Source: Zetaproteobacteria bacterium CG_4_9_14_3_um_filter_54_145 (GTDB taxonomy: Bacteria; Pseudomonadota; Zetaproteobacteria; Mariprofundales; Mariprofundaceae). Taken from it: a stretch of 64,000 nt of DNA. The first letter of the stretch is position 1, and every line of letters starts with the position of its first letter. Location of the stretch: the NCBI GenBank assembly GCA_002791575.1, contig PFXI01000014.1:1-64000 (forward strand). The letters run 5' to 3'. Below, in pieces: positions 54,730 to 63,367 of this stretch. Position numbers and translations under genes: made by a program. The notes below the pieces were generated by a model. The model saw only the letters and a list, made by a program, of their open reading frames with translations, had not been told where the DNA came from and made no database searches.

Positions 54730-55775
54730 AGCAGAGACTCCTGTTTAGAACCTTGTTGCAGCGCGGCCGGCAGCTCTCTGTTCATATGGGCATAGGCCAG
54801 TGGTGTTGCTGTGCGGCCGCGCGGTGTGCGTGCAATCAACCCTTCCTGCAGCAGATAGGGCTCAAGCACATCCTCGATGGTGTCGCGCTCCTCGGAGATG
54901 GAGGCAGCGAGTGTATCGATGCCGACCGGTCCGCCACCGTACTTGTCGATCATCACCGCCAGCAGACGACGATCCTGATGATCCAGTCCGAGATGATCGA
55001 CCTCCAGACGCTGCAGTGAGCTGTCGGCAACGCTGCCGGTAATGATGCCACTGTGCTCAACCTGGGCAAAATCGCGAACCCGGCGCAACAGGCGGTTGGC
55101 AATACGCGGCGTGCCGCGTGAGCGACGAGCGATCTCCTCAGCCCCGCTGTGGTCAGCCCGGATATTCAATAGTTTGGCAGAGCGCTCGGCGATAAGTGTC
55201 AGCTCCTGATGCGAGTAGAACTCCAGCCGTTCAATCACGCCGAATCGGTCACGCAGCGGATTGGTCAGCAGTCCTGCACGCGTGGTGGCGCCGACCAGCG
55301 TGAATCTCGGTATATCCATCTTGATCGGGCGGGCTGCAGGGCCCTGGCCGATAATCAGATCCAGCTGAAAGTCTTCCATGGCGGGATAGAGAATCTCTTC
55401 AACCTGCGGACTTAAACGATGAATTTCATCGATAAACAGCACATCGCCCTCTTCGATATTGGTCAGCATGGCCGCCAGATCGCCCGGCCGCTCAATGACG
55501 GGGCCCGAGGTGGCGCGGATATGCACGCCCATCTCCAGTGCAATAATATTGGCCAGTGTGGTTTTACCCAGCCCGGGAGGGCCGTAGAGAAGCACATGAT
55601 CCAGTGATTCATGCCGTGCCCTGGCAGCCTGAATATAGACCGACAGGTTGGCGCGAATTTTTTCCTGGCCTACATATTCATCGAGCTTTTTCGGCCTAAG
55701 GGCCGCATCCCAGTTGTCGGTCTGGTTGGCAGAACCATCAATCAGCCTCTCCTGCTGCTCTTCTTCGTCATGCAT
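54726..55775 (-). CDS. ruvB: Holliday junction branch-migration helicase RuvB
   Basis: AAA+ motor of RuvAB, 349 residues. Walker [10 protein letters not shown] (about 65-73), Walker [11 protein letters not shown], sensor [19 protein letters not shown] and a C-terminal winged helix ([22 protein letters not shown], read in parts). It drives branch migration with RuvA. The order yebC-ruvC-ruvA-ruvB-ybgC-tolQRA is conserved in many proteobacteria. Confidence 0.97.
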   Translation of the reverse strand: MHDEEEQQERLIDGSANQTDNWDAALRPKKLDEYVGQEKIRANLSVYIQAARARHESLDHVLLYGPPGLGKTTLANIIALEMGVHIRATSGPVIERPGDLAAMLTNIEEGDVLFIDEIHRLSPQVEEILYPAMEDFQLDLIIGQGPAARPIKMDIPRFTLVGATTRAGLLTNPLRDRFGVIERLEFYSHQELTLIAERSAKLLNIRADHSGAEEIARRSRGTPRIANRLLRRVRDFAQVEHSGIITGSVADSSLQRLEVDHLGLDHQDRRLLAVMIDKYGGGPVGIDTLAASISEERDTIEDVLEPYLLQEGLIARTPRGRTATPLAYAHMNRELPAALQQGSKQESLL

Positions 55776-55777
55776 AT

Positions 55778-56344
55778 TCAGCTCATTGCCCTTAAGGCTG
55801 CGCGGAACATGCTTTCAAAGTCCGCCATTTCGACATGTTTGAGTGCAAGATCAATCTGTGCCGGTTTATAACCCAGGTTACTCAGGGCAGAGCGTACCTC
55901 ATCGGCGCTGTTGCCAATAATCGATCCACCCTCAACGTGTACGCCGCCCAGCTTGCCCTGCAGCTCCAGAATCAGCCGTTGGGCGGTTTTTTTGCCGATG
56001 CCTGGGGTGCGGGCGATGGTCAGATCATCAGCCTGCTCGATTGCACGGATCAGCTCTTCCGTGCTGATACCACCCATCAGACTCAGTGCCATGCGCGCGC
56101 CAATACCGCTAACGCTGGTTAATTTGCGGAAAATATCCCGTTCACTGGCACTGCTGAAGCCGAACAGGGTGATCTGATCTTCCCGGACATAGGTATGAAT
56201 GGAGAGCTCTGTAGCTTCCCCCTGTCGCAGTTTGCACAGTGTTTGCAGGCTGACGGTGACATCGTAGCCGATACCGCCGATATCCAGCAGTACGGCGCCG
56301 GCCGGATCCAGTGTTCTGATGGTGCCGGATAGCCAGCCGATCAT
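55778..56344 (-). CDS. ruvA: Holliday junction-binding protein RuvA
   Basis: Tetrameric junction-binding subunit, 188 residues: an N-terminal OB domain ([23 protein letters not shown] start), helix-hairpin-helix motifs ([19 protein letters not shown] and [18 protein letters not shown] type) and a C-terminal domain III that contacts RuvB (about 140-188). It overlaps ruvC by four bases. Confidence 0.96.
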   Translation of the reverse strand: MIGWLSGTIRTLDPAGAVLLDIGGIGYDVTVSLQTLCKLRQGEATELSIHTYVREDQITLFGFSSASERDIFRKLTSVSGIGARMALSLMGGISTEELIRAIEQADDLTIARTPGIGKKTAQRLILELQGKLGGVHVEGGSIIGNSADEVRSALSNLGYKPAQIDLALKHVEMADFESMFRAALRAMS

Positions 56345-56832
56345 CGTTGCTTGTCCATGATTGATTGCATCGGGGCATGATGCGCATGACAGATGGCAAC
56401 GGCAAGTGCATCTGCTGCATCTTCAGCCAAAGGCTCCGGCGGATGCAGCAGCATACGTATCATATGCTGCACCTGCTCCTTGTCAGCGCGCCCGAAACCG
56501 ACCACCGCCTGCTTCACTTTTGTCGGGGAGTAGGGCGATACACGCAGCCCGCAATCCATGCAGGCGGCGATCAAAGCACCGCGTGCCTGACCGAGTTTCA
56601 GCGCTGAATTTACATTTTTGGAAACAAAGACATCCTCGATGGCAGCCAGTCCCGGCCGGAATTCGTTGATAACCACCTTCAGCCCGGTAAACAGCATGTG
56701 CAGGCGAGCATCAAAGTCGCCAGAGCCGCAACGGATGACGCTATGGTGTACGTGCTTGATGCGGTTGCCCTCTACATCGATAATACCTATACCGGTTTTC
56801 AGTGAGCCGGGATCAACACCGAGAATGCGCAT
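56341..56832 (-). CDS. ruvC: Holliday junction endonuclease RuvC
   Basis: Resolves Holliday junctions, 163 residues. Catalytic acids are visible: Asp7 in ILGVDPGSLKTG, Glu in AIEDVFVSKN (about 68) and the pair in AEDAADALAVAICHAH (about 140-145). It begins two bases after yebC stops. Confidence 0.97.
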   Translation of the reverse strand: MRILGVDPGSLKTGIGIIDVEGNRIKHVHHSVIRCGSGDFDARLHMLFTGLKVVINEFRPGLAAIEDVFVSKNVNSALKLGQARGALIAACMDCGLRVSPYSPTKVKQAVVGFGRADKEQVQHMIRMLLHPPEPLAEDAADALAVAICHAHHAPMQSIMDKQR

Positions 56833-56834
56833 CT

Positions 56835-57596
56835 TCAGTTCAGTCCTGAAATACGTTCCATCTCGGCATCGGAAATATCGTAGTTGGCATAGACATGCTG
56901 TACATCGTCCAGATCTTCCAGACGCTCAATCAGGGCCAGTAGTTTCTCGGCGGCCTCGCCCTCAACCGCGATACAGTTTTCAGGCAGCCAGGTGATTTCA
57001 CAAAGTTCTGCTTCCAGCACTGCATCGTCCAGCGCCTGGTGCAGCGTGCCGAAATCGGCCGGTGCACAGATGACGGTGGTGTAGCCGGCTTCGTTATCAT
57101 CCTGAATATCGTCAGCGCCGGCCTCCAGCGCAATCTCCATCAACTGCTCCTGATCAACCGTGTCGTGTGCGAAGATGCATTGACCCTTCTGGTGAAACAT
57201 CCAGCTCACACAACCGGATTCGCCCATATGACCGCCACCCTTGTTAAAGGCGGAGCGGACATCGGCAACCGTGCGATTGCGATTGTCGGTCATGCAATCG
57301 ACCAGAATGGCAACACCGGCCTGGCCGTAGCCTTCGTAACGGACCTCTTCAATATGAGTGCCATCCTCACCGCCGGTGCCGCGGGCTGTGGCGCGCTCGA
57401 TATTGTCCTTGGGCATGTTGACACCCTTGGCGGCTGTGATTGCGGCACGCAGTCGCGGATTTGTAGCGGGATCATCACCACCGAGACGGGCGGCAATGGT
57501 GATTTCTCGGATGTAACGGGTAAAAACCTGGCCGCGTTTGGCATCGACTGCCGCCTTTTTATGTTTGATGCTGGACCATTTATTATGACCGGACAT
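56835..57596 (-). CDS. yebC: YebC/PmpR-family transcription or translation regulator
   Basis: A cytosolic protein of 253 residues starting SGHNKWSSIKHKKAAVDAKRGQVFT, the family hallmark, with the RGTGGEDG loop. Members regulate transcription, and some help translation of proline-rich stretches. The ATG at 57596 has GGAG nine bases upstream; upstream codons run into the promoter and coq7 terminator. It heads the ruv-tol operon. Confidence 0.95.
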   Translation of the reverse strand: MSGHNKWSSIKHKKAAVDAKRGQVFTRYIREITIAARLGGDDPATNPRLRAAITAAKGVNMPKDNIERATARGTGGEDGTHIEEVRYEGYGQAGVAILVDCMTDNRNRTVADVRSAFNKGGGHMGESGCVSWMFHQKGQCIFAHDTVDQEQLMEIALEAGADDIQDDNEAGYTTVICAPADFGTLHQALDDAVLEAELCEITWLPENCIAVEGEAAEKLLALIERLEDLDDVQHVYANYDISDAEMERISGLN

Positions 57597-57612
57597 GAAA
57601 GTTGCTCCCCAT

Positions 57613-57642
57613 AAAAAAATCGGAGTGAACGATAGCACTCCG
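57613..57642 (-). terminator. Terminator of coq7
   Basis: On the minus strand CGGAGTG (57642-57636) and CACTCCG (57627-57621) pair around an 8-base loop, then seven Ts. It separates coq7 from yebC. Confidence 0.88.
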
Positions 57643-57710
57643 CTGCTTCTGCTTCTGCGTTTTGGCGTGAGGGTGGCAGGGTGTAAACGGAGCTGCCCCC
57701 ATGGTTGTCG

Positions 57711-58385
57711 TTATATCCGGGATGCCAGATTGGTCATGACTTTGGATGTCAGTTGCATGAACTGTTTGACCGGTTGCGGCAGCTCGGCTGCGCCCAGATT
57801 TTCCGCAAGCTCCGCATGGCCCTGTTCGTCAATTTTCATCTGCGTCACGATGGCCCGGCTGCGGCTATCCTCAGCGGGCAGATGTTGCAGGTGGTTATCC
57901 AGATGGCGCACGACCTGATGTTCTGTTTCAGCCAGAAAACCCAGGTTCCAGCGGTCACCGGCAATGCCGGCAGTCACGCCGATAGCAAAGGAGCCTGCAT
58001 ACCAGAAAGGATCGAGGATGGAGGGTTTCTCTCCCAGCTCGGTGAGCCTGCGGCGGCACCAGTTCAGGTGGTCGCTCTCTTCAACGGATGCGTATTTAAG
58101 ACGCTCTGACAAGGCGGGATCGCGAGCAGTCAGACTCTGTCCCTGATACAGTGCTTGCGCGGCCATTTCGCCTGCATGGTTGACCCGCATCAATCCGGCA
58201 GCCTGTCGTTTCTGCTCCGCTGTCATCTCCGATAGCGGCTGATGATCATCAGATGCAGCCGTATCGGCGGCCGGTGGATAGGGGCGCGAGCTGGGTTGTT
58301 CACAGAAGATATTATTCAGTGCGCGATCGAGCTCACCGATCAGTCGATCCTGTATTGAAGGGGTACGAAATGGCTTAGCTTGCAT
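57711..58385 (-). CDS. coq7: Ubiquinone hydroxylase Coq7 (demethoxyubiquinone monooxygenase)
   Basis: A di-iron hydroxylase for a late step of aerobic ubiquinone synthesis, 224 residues. The four-helix di-iron ligands are present: RVNHAGEMAAQALYQGQ (Glu), EESDHLNWC (Glu, His), ETEHQVVRHL (Glu) and MKIDEQGHAELA (Glu, His). It implies a ubiquinone-based aerobic chain. It is monocistronic on the minus strand, with its own terminator. Confidence 0.95.
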   Translation of the reverse strand: MQAKPFRTPSIQDRLIGELDRALNNIFCEQPSSRPYPPAADTAASDDHQPLSEMTAEQKRQAAGLMRVNHAGEMAAQALYQGQSLTARDPALSERLKYASVEESDHLNWCRRRLTELGEKPSILDPFWYAGSFAIGVTAGIAGDRWNLGFLAETEHQVVRHLDNHLQHLPAEDSRSRAIVTQMKIDEQGHAELAENLGAAELPQPVKQFMQLTSKVMTNLASRI

Positions 58386-58659
58386 ATGACATCCTGATGT
58401 ACATTTCTTTCAAATGGCTTATTTTTACCCTAAATGGTTTGTTTGCAAGGGTTTGTAAACTGTATCCACAGAGGCTGTGGATAACGTTGTGGATGGATGG
58501 CCATATTCCTTTGCCCGCAAGGCAGGGGTGTGACAGGCATGTGACATGCCTTAATTTTAGGCATGATAAAGTATGTATGTTTATCAATAAGTTATCTGTT
58601 TTTTTTGAAGATGCTGGATTCTTTTGCAGGGTTAAATATTTATTAATATTTTTGCTTGC
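58386..58659. other. AT-rich intergenic region with DnaA-box-like sites and palindromes
   Basis: There is no gene here. TGTGGATAA (58476-58484) is an exact DnaA box; GTATCCACA (58462-58470), TGTGGATGG (58488-58496) and AGTGGATAA (58664-58672, just inside the hpnE end) are near matches. The first two form an inverted repeat TATCCACAG-AGG-CTGTGGATA (58463-58483). AGGCATG-TGA-CATGCCT (58535-58551) is a second palindrome, with a third AGGCATG at 58559. AAATATT-TATT-AATATTT (58634-58651) lies in a strongly AT-rich stretch. The layout resembles a replication origin or DnaA-regulated site. Confidence 0.45.
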
Positions 58660-59970
58660 TCAAAGTGGATAACGCTGATAATGGGGGGTGGCGAGGCAAC
58701 AGTTAGCTGCGATTTCACCGCGCCGCACTGCCGATTCGATAGTTGCCGGCAATTGACCGGGGGCAGGGCGCTCGCATGCATCAATGATGTTTTTTGTTAC
58801 ATCTGCTTGGACTGCATGATCGGGACGCACCAGTGTAGTGGCACGACGTTCACTGATGATGCGGCTATGCTTCAGTTGCGGCTGACTGCCGCATAGCAGG
58901 GATAACTCATGCAGGCAGAGCTCGATCAACTCATGTGACTCCCTGTGGCCGGCATCGGCACTGATTACGGCGCAGATATGTTTGCCGGGTGTGGCGTTAC
59001 CCCACTGTTGTGATACATCAAAGTACCATTGGCCGGTGCCATCGATGCAGCCGACCAGTGGCGCAGGCATGGTTATGGCCTGATGCAGCCAGAGATGAAT
59101 ATTGGTAATGGCGCGTGTTTCATGCGTGGTTCTACGATTGCGTAGTCTATCCGCCGCAAACGGGGGAAGGGCGACAACTGCCTTGTCAAACGACCTGTCA
59201 TCCACAATCACCTTGCCAGCGGCTTCCTCCAGCTGGCGCACCCTGTGACCGGTATGGATTTGTACACCCAGTTTTTCCGCATGACGGGCCAGCGGCTCGA
59301 TCATTGCGGTTTGTAATGGTGCTGTGAACCAGCCCAGTCGTGCCTGTTTGCGACCGGCAAAACTCTCTTTGAGCACGCGTTTGAAGGAGAGCGGGCAGGC
59401 TGTATCGATCCCTTCATTCATGGCCCCCAGGCAGAGAGGCTCGAGCATGTCTGATACCAATTGCCCGGGTATACGCAGCTCCTTGAGCCAGCCTGCGACA
59501 TGTTCGGCCTGTGGCGCGCTGCTTCGCTGCAGTGCGGCGGCCAGTCGCAGCATCGCTATTGCCGAGCTGAGACCGTGGCCGGGCATAGCCGCTGCAGCCA
59601 GCAGCATGGCCGGGGCAAAGGGGAGTTTGCTGCTCGGCTGAAAATGGAAATGACCGCGCCTTGCATCCCAGAGCGGCAAACAGAGGGAGGGTTGCCAGTG
59701 CAGATATTGATCGGCACCGGCCTCGCGTAACAGTGCCTGAGTCGCTGCATAGGCACCGATCAGCAGATGCGGCCCATTGTCGCACTGTTGCTGCATGGTT
59801 GGTTCGAAAAAGGAGCGTGTGCGCCCGCCGAGTGCAGGGGCCGCTTCAAACAGCTCGACTTCTATATCAAGCCCGGCCAGACGGATGGCCGCAGTCAGGC
59901 CGGTTAGTCCGCCACCGATGACGGCCACACTGGTTGGCAGAGGCCTGGGATTCATATCAATGCTCTGCAC
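58660..59970 (-). CDS. hpnE: Hydroxysqualene dehydroxylase HpnE
   Basis: An FAD-dependent amine-oxidase-fold enzyme of 436 residues that reduces hydroxysqualene to squalene, the last step of the HpnCDE route. The dinucleotide-binding motif is VAVIGGGLTGLTAAIRLA (about 14-31) followed by LFEAAPALGGRTRSF. It is the third gene of hpnC-hpnD-hpnE. The GTG at 59970 or ATG at 59955 may be the start; neither has a strong ribosome site. Squalene would feed hopanoids or other triterpenes; the cyclase gene is not in the window. Confidence 0.92.
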   Translation of the reverse strand: MQSIDMNPRPLPTSVAVIGGGLTGLTAAIRLAGLDIEVELFEAAPALGGRTRSFFEPTMQQQCDNGPHLLIGAYAATQALLREAGADQYLHWQPSLCLPLWDARRGHFHFQPSSKLPFAPAMLLAAAAMPGHGLSSAIAMLRLAAALQRSSAPQAEHVAGWLKELRIPGQLVSDMLEPLCLGAMNEGIDTACPLSFKRVLKESFAGRKQARLGWFTAPLQTAMIEPLARHAEKLGVQIHTGHRVRQLEEAAGKVIVDDRSFDKAVVALPPFAADRLRNRRTTHETRAITNIHLWLHQAITMPAPLVGCIDGTGQWYFDVSQQWGNATPGKHICAVISADAGHRESHELIELCLHELSLLCGSQPQLKHSRIISERRATTLVRPDHAVQADVTKNIIDACERPAPGQLPATIESAVRRGEIAANCCLATPHYQRYPL

Positions 59971-60006
59971 GGGCGCGGCAGGTTATGCATTAGCTGGTAC
60001 TTGCGC

Positions 60007-60882
60007 CTAGAATTCAAGCCGGATCGGCAGATTGCGTTTGCAGGCCCGGCACTCATAGCGCCATGCCCGCCAGGCAACCCACATTTTGCGCAGTGGCAGG
60101 ATACGTACTGGCTGTTGCCACACATCAAAACCGTTTTGGCGCAGTTTGCGCAGATAAGTGTAGTAGGTGGCGCCCATGACAATCGATGGCCGCAGGCTTT
60201 CCCGATCCGCCGGTGGCAGTGTGGCAATGGCTGCCTGATAGGCCTGCTCGGCTTTTTCGCCATACTCCTGCAGCAGCTGCTGCATCGATGTATCCATCAC
60301 GCCGTTCTTGAAAGCCTGATCACTAACCTGATAGCGGCTACGTGCTTCCTGCGGGATATAGATTCTGCCAACAGCCGCATCATCGGCCAGATCACGCAGG
60401 ATATTGGTCAGTTGCAGCGCTTCGCCCAGATGGGTGGCAAAGTCGCGGCTTTTGCGCTCTGTATAACCAAAAATCTCGATGGATAGTAATCCGACGACGC
60501 CGGCTACGCGGTAGATATAGAGCGCAAGATCTGCCTGCTTGATGAATGGTGTGCCCATCACATCGGTTTGCATGCCGTCGAGAATTTCCATCAGCAGCTC
60601 TTCATCAATAGGGAAGTGATCAGCGCACCAGCGCAGTTCATGACCGACCGGATGTTGCGCCTTGCCGGCAAAGGCACGGCTTAACTCATGCCGCCAGAAG
60701 CCCAGTTTGGCGATGGCGACCTGCTGCTCGCTGACCTCATCGGCTACATCATCCACTTCACGGCAGAAGGCATAGAGAGCCATCATGGCCCGCCGCTTAT
60801 CTTCCGGCAGAAACATAAAGGCATAAAAGAATGAGGAGCCGGAGCCCCGTGTTTTATCCCGGCAATAGATCTCAGGTGTCAT
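60007..60882 (-). CDS. hpnD: Presqualene diphosphate synthase HpnD
   Basis: Condenses two farnesyl diphosphates to presqualene diphosphate, 291 residues. Trans-prenyltransferase motifs: YAFCREVDDVADE (first Asp-rich) and LQLTNILRDLADDAAVGRIYIP (second). The ATG at 60882 has GGAG upstream and overlaps the hpnC stop by 11 bases; the longer frame from 60903 is less likely. Confidence 0.94.
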   Translation of the reverse strand: MTPEIYCRDKTRGSGSSFFYAFMFLPEDKRRAMMALYAFCREVDDVADEVSEQQVAIAKLGFWRHELSRAFAGKAQHPVGHELRWCADHFPIDEELLMEILDGMQTDVMGTPFIKQADLALYIYRVAGVVGLLSIEIFGYTERKSRDFATHLGEALQLTNILRDLADDAAVGRIYIPQEARSRYQVSDQAFKNGVMDTSMQQLLQEYGEKAEQAYQAAIATLPPADRESLRPSIVMGATYYTYLRKLRQNGFDVWQQPVRILPLRKMWVAWRAWRYECRACKRNLPIRLEF

Positions 60883-61786
60883 GTCTGCTCCGCTCTGCTG
60901 CACGTGACGGGAGCAGGCTGTCCGCGATGATGGGTAGAATCAGCTGTTTCCAGTCGCTTTTGCCCAGTGTAATGCGTTGGCTTAAGGGCTGTTCTGAAGC
61001 TTGCAGTCTGTCGAGCATGGTCAGGCCGCCGTGCAGCGTGGCAGCAATCTGCAGGCGCAGGCGCATGGGTAACATCGCTAGCAGCGGTACGCCCTCTTTG
61101 AGCATGGCACGGGTTGCGGCGATGGCGTGCAGAAACACCGGCCGGAACTGCTTGTTATCAACTTGACCGGCCAGCAGTTGATCGGCAGTCAGTTGCTCTG
61201 CGGCTAGCCAGTCACCCGGTATGTAACAGCGTCCGTTGGGCAGATCAATACTGAAATCCTGCCAGAAGTTGATCAGTTGCAGCGCCGTGCAGATCAGATC
61301 CGAATAGCGATTGGCCTCAGCGCTGTTGACCCCGTGCAGGGCCAGCATCAGGCGTCCGACCGGATTGGCGGAGTGGCGGCAGTAAAATTTCAGCTCATCA
61401 AGGCTGCCATAGGCGTGCAGTGTGACATCCATGCGAAAGGCGATGAGCAGGTTATACAGCTCTTCGACAGGTAGCTGGCGGGTACGTATCGCATCACCCA
61501 GTGCCATGAATACGGCGTGATCGATGGCCGGGTCCTGCTCGCAGCGCTCCAGCAGCGTTTCCCACGCATCCAGCTGCTTTAAACGCATGCTAGCCGGTGC
61601 ATTGCCCTCATCGGCCAGATCGTCGGCATGGCGGGCGAAGGCATATATGGCGGCAACGGCCGGGCGCAACTCTGCGCGCAGCAGCTTTGATGCTGTCGGA
61701 AAGTTTTCATAGTGGTTGCGTGCGGTATCCAGACAATGTTGATAAGCTTGCGCTAGCTGCATCGGCTGGCCAATAGAGGCTTGCAT
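60872..61786 (-). CDS. hpnC: Hydroxysqualene synthase HpnC
   Basis: Converts presqualene diphosphate to hydroxysqualene, 304 residues. Asp-rich motifs are YAFARHADDLADEG (first) and LQLINFWQDFSIDLPNGRCYIP (second, with FWQD where HpnD has NILRD). An upstream open frame of about 90 codons runs through the divergent thiO start and is spurious; the ATG at 61786 begins MQASIGQPMQLAQAY, typical of the family. It is first in the hpnCDE operon, diverging from thiO. Confidence 0.92.
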   Translation of the reverse strand: MQASIGQPMQLAQAYQHCLDTARNHYENFPTASKLLRAELRPAVAAIYAFARHADDLADEGNAPASMRLKQLDAWETLLERCEQDPAIDHAVFMALGDAIRTRQLPVEELYNLLIAFRMDVTLHAYGSLDELKFYCRHSANPVGRLMLALHGVNSAEANRYSDLICTALQLINFWQDFSIDLPNGRCYIPGDWLAAEQLTADQLLAGQVDNKQFRPVFLHAIAATRAMLKEGVPLLAMLPMRLRLQIAATLHGGLTMLDRLQASEQPLSQRITLGKSDWKQLILPIIADSLLPSRAAERSRHDT

Positions 61787-61852
61787 GGCGGCATGGTGGC
61801 AATGCCGCGCGAATTCCGCAAGTGCATTCAACAATTGCCGGGGGAGAGTTTC

Positions 61853-63022
61853 GTGAGCAGTTTCAATCAGGGTAGTGGCAAACGTGTGGCTGTGGTTGGT
61901 GGCGGAATTATCGGCTGCCTTACGGCTCTCTATCTGCATCGCCTTGGCGCAAGCCCGATCATACTCGAAAAAGGCAGTGCCGGTCGTGAATCCAGCTGGG
62001 CCGGTGCCGGTATTCTCTGCCCGATTCATCCATGGCTCTATCCGGACAGCTTCACCCATCTGGTGGATGGGAGCCTCGCCATGTTTCCGGCCATGAATGC
62101 TATGGTTGAGCAGTTAAGCGGGCTGAAGACCGAGTGGCAGACTTCCGGCCTGCTGATTCCGCTGTTTGCCGATGACCGTATTCATCATCGAGATCAGGCA
62201 CTGGCCTGGTCAAAACGCTTTGGCTGGCATGTAGAAGAGCTGGATTCAAAGCAGGCATGCAAGCTGGAGCCAACCATGAGCGGTCATGTTGGCGGTGCCT
62301 TGCTCTGGCCGGATGTGGGGCAGGTGCGTAATCCGCGTCTGCTGAGTGCCATTAAACAGGCGCTGGCGCTCTGTCATGTACCGATGCGTGAACAGGCCGA
62401 GGTGATCGGTGTGGGTAAAAACGGGCAGGGTGATGTCGCAAGCGTAACGCTTGCCAATGGTGAATCTGTTGAAGTCGATGCCGTGTTGCTCGCTGCCGGC
62501 AGCTGGAGTGGTGAGCTTGCCCGACAGATCGGGCTTGAGCTGCCGGTAGAGCCGGTAAAAGGGCAGATTGTGTTGCTCAGGGATGAGCCGGGCAAAGTGA
62601 ACCATATTATCAAGCATGACGACGTCTACCTGGTGCCGCGTCTGGACGGGCATATTCTGGTCGGTGCCAGCATGGAGCGGGTCGGCTTTGAACCCGGCAC
62701 CACTGAAGCCGTGGTAAATAATCTGCTTGAGGCGACTTACCGCATCACGCCGGGCCTGAAAGATTCAAAAATTATTCAACAGTGGATGGGTTTCCGCCCC
62801 GGTAGCCCTGACGGCATGCCGTATCTCGGCCCGGTTGACGGTTATCCGGGTCTGTGGGTGGCGACAGGTCACTACCGCAATGGCGTTGCCCTTGCTCCGG
62901 GCACGGCCGATCTCATGAGCCGCTGGATCATGGGCGAAGAGCCCAAGGTGGATCTCTCCGATTTCCGCGTAAACAGGCCTGCGGTCAATATCGACAAGGT
63001 AGGTTTTCCTACCGCTGCGTAG
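61853..63022 (+). CDS. thiO: Glycine oxidase ThiO-like FAD-dependent oxidase
   Basis: Oxidises glycine to iminoglycine for the thiazole ring of thiamine. It has 389 residues with the FAD motif RVAVVGGGIIGCLTALYLHRLGA (about 11-33, read in parts), ESSWAGAGIL in the FAD-binding region and the C-terminal GFRPGSPDGMPYLG...GHYRNGVALAPGTA. The GTG at 61853 follows GGGGAGAG. No other thiamine gene is adjacent, so a related D-amino-acid oxidase role is possible. The ThDP enzyme at 34492 depends on thiamine. Confidence 0.88.
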   Translation: MSSFNQGSGKRVAVVGGGIIGCLTALYLHRLGASPIILEKGSAGRESSWAGAGILCPIHPWLYPDSFTHLVDGSLAMFPAMNAMVEQLSGLKTEWQTSGLLIPLFADDRIHHRDQALAWSKRFGWHVEELDSKQACKLEPTMSGHVGGALLWPDVGQVRNPRLLSAIKQALALCHVPMREQAEVIGVGKNGQGDVASVTLANGESVEVDAVLLAAGSWSGELARQIGLELPVEPVKGQIVLLRDEPGKVNHIIKHDDVYLVPRLDGHILVGASMERVGFEPGTTEAVVNNLLEATYRITPGLKDSKIIQQWMGFRPGSPDGMPYLGPVDGYPGLWVATGHYRNGVALAPGTADLMSRWIMGEEPKVDLSDFRVNRPAVNIDKVGFPTAA

Positions 63023-63262
63023 CGCATGCCATGTTGACAAAAAGTACTGTTAAAAGAGTCAAGCCAGGCCCCGTCACACGTGATCGGCGAGACGGCCTGT
63101 GCTGCGTGGTGGGTATGTCGTTCTCCTTCTCTGGCAACGTTCCATTCAAACGCAACGACGACTAAGAGCCGTGGCGGCGTGCCGCTGGTCGAGTTTGCGG
63201 CACTGACCACCCGCATGCCCGTGCCCGTTTCTGAGTGTGAACCGGGCCCTCCCAATGACATC

Positions 63263-63300
63263 TGTAAAGGTTGTGTAAAGTACTGTAAAACAAGGTAAAT
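63263..63300 (+). promoter_or_regulatory. Four helically phased TGTAAA repeats
   Basis: TGTAAAG at 63263, TGTAAAG at 63274, TGTAAAA at 63284 and GGTAAAT at 63294 are spaced 11, 10 and 10 bp, so they face one side of the helix. They lie about 70-105 bp upstream of the gene at 63368. Such arrays suit a cooperative regulator of the OmpR/PhoB type. Confidence 0.45.
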
Positions 63301-63338
63301 CACCTTGGGATCTTGAGGGGTGATGGCTATACTCCACG

Positions 63339-63356
63339 TTGCCGGTGTTCCGGCAA
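63339..63356 (+). promoter_or_regulatory. Hairpin in the leader of the DUF1566 gene
   Basis: TTGCCGG, loop TGTT, CCGGCAA form a perfect 7-bp stem ending two bases before the GGAGGG ribosome site. It may affect translation or mRNA stability. Confidence 0.4.
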
Positions 63357-63367
63357 GGAGGGTGGCT

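Larger units (their letters stand above)
63023..63367. other. Intergenic region before the DUF1566 gene
   Basis: No supportable gene in 345 bp. It holds a GTCAAGCCAGGCCCCGTCAC block (63058-63077) that looks like fragments seen near REP-associated transposases, the phased TGTAAA repeats at 63263-63300 and a hairpin at 63339-63356. Both are described separately. Confidence 0.4.

Noticed and set aside
61787..62059. 91-residue N-terminal extension of HpnC
   Set aside because: It would run through the divergent thiO gene and does not resemble the family; the ATG at 61786 gives the normal N terminus.
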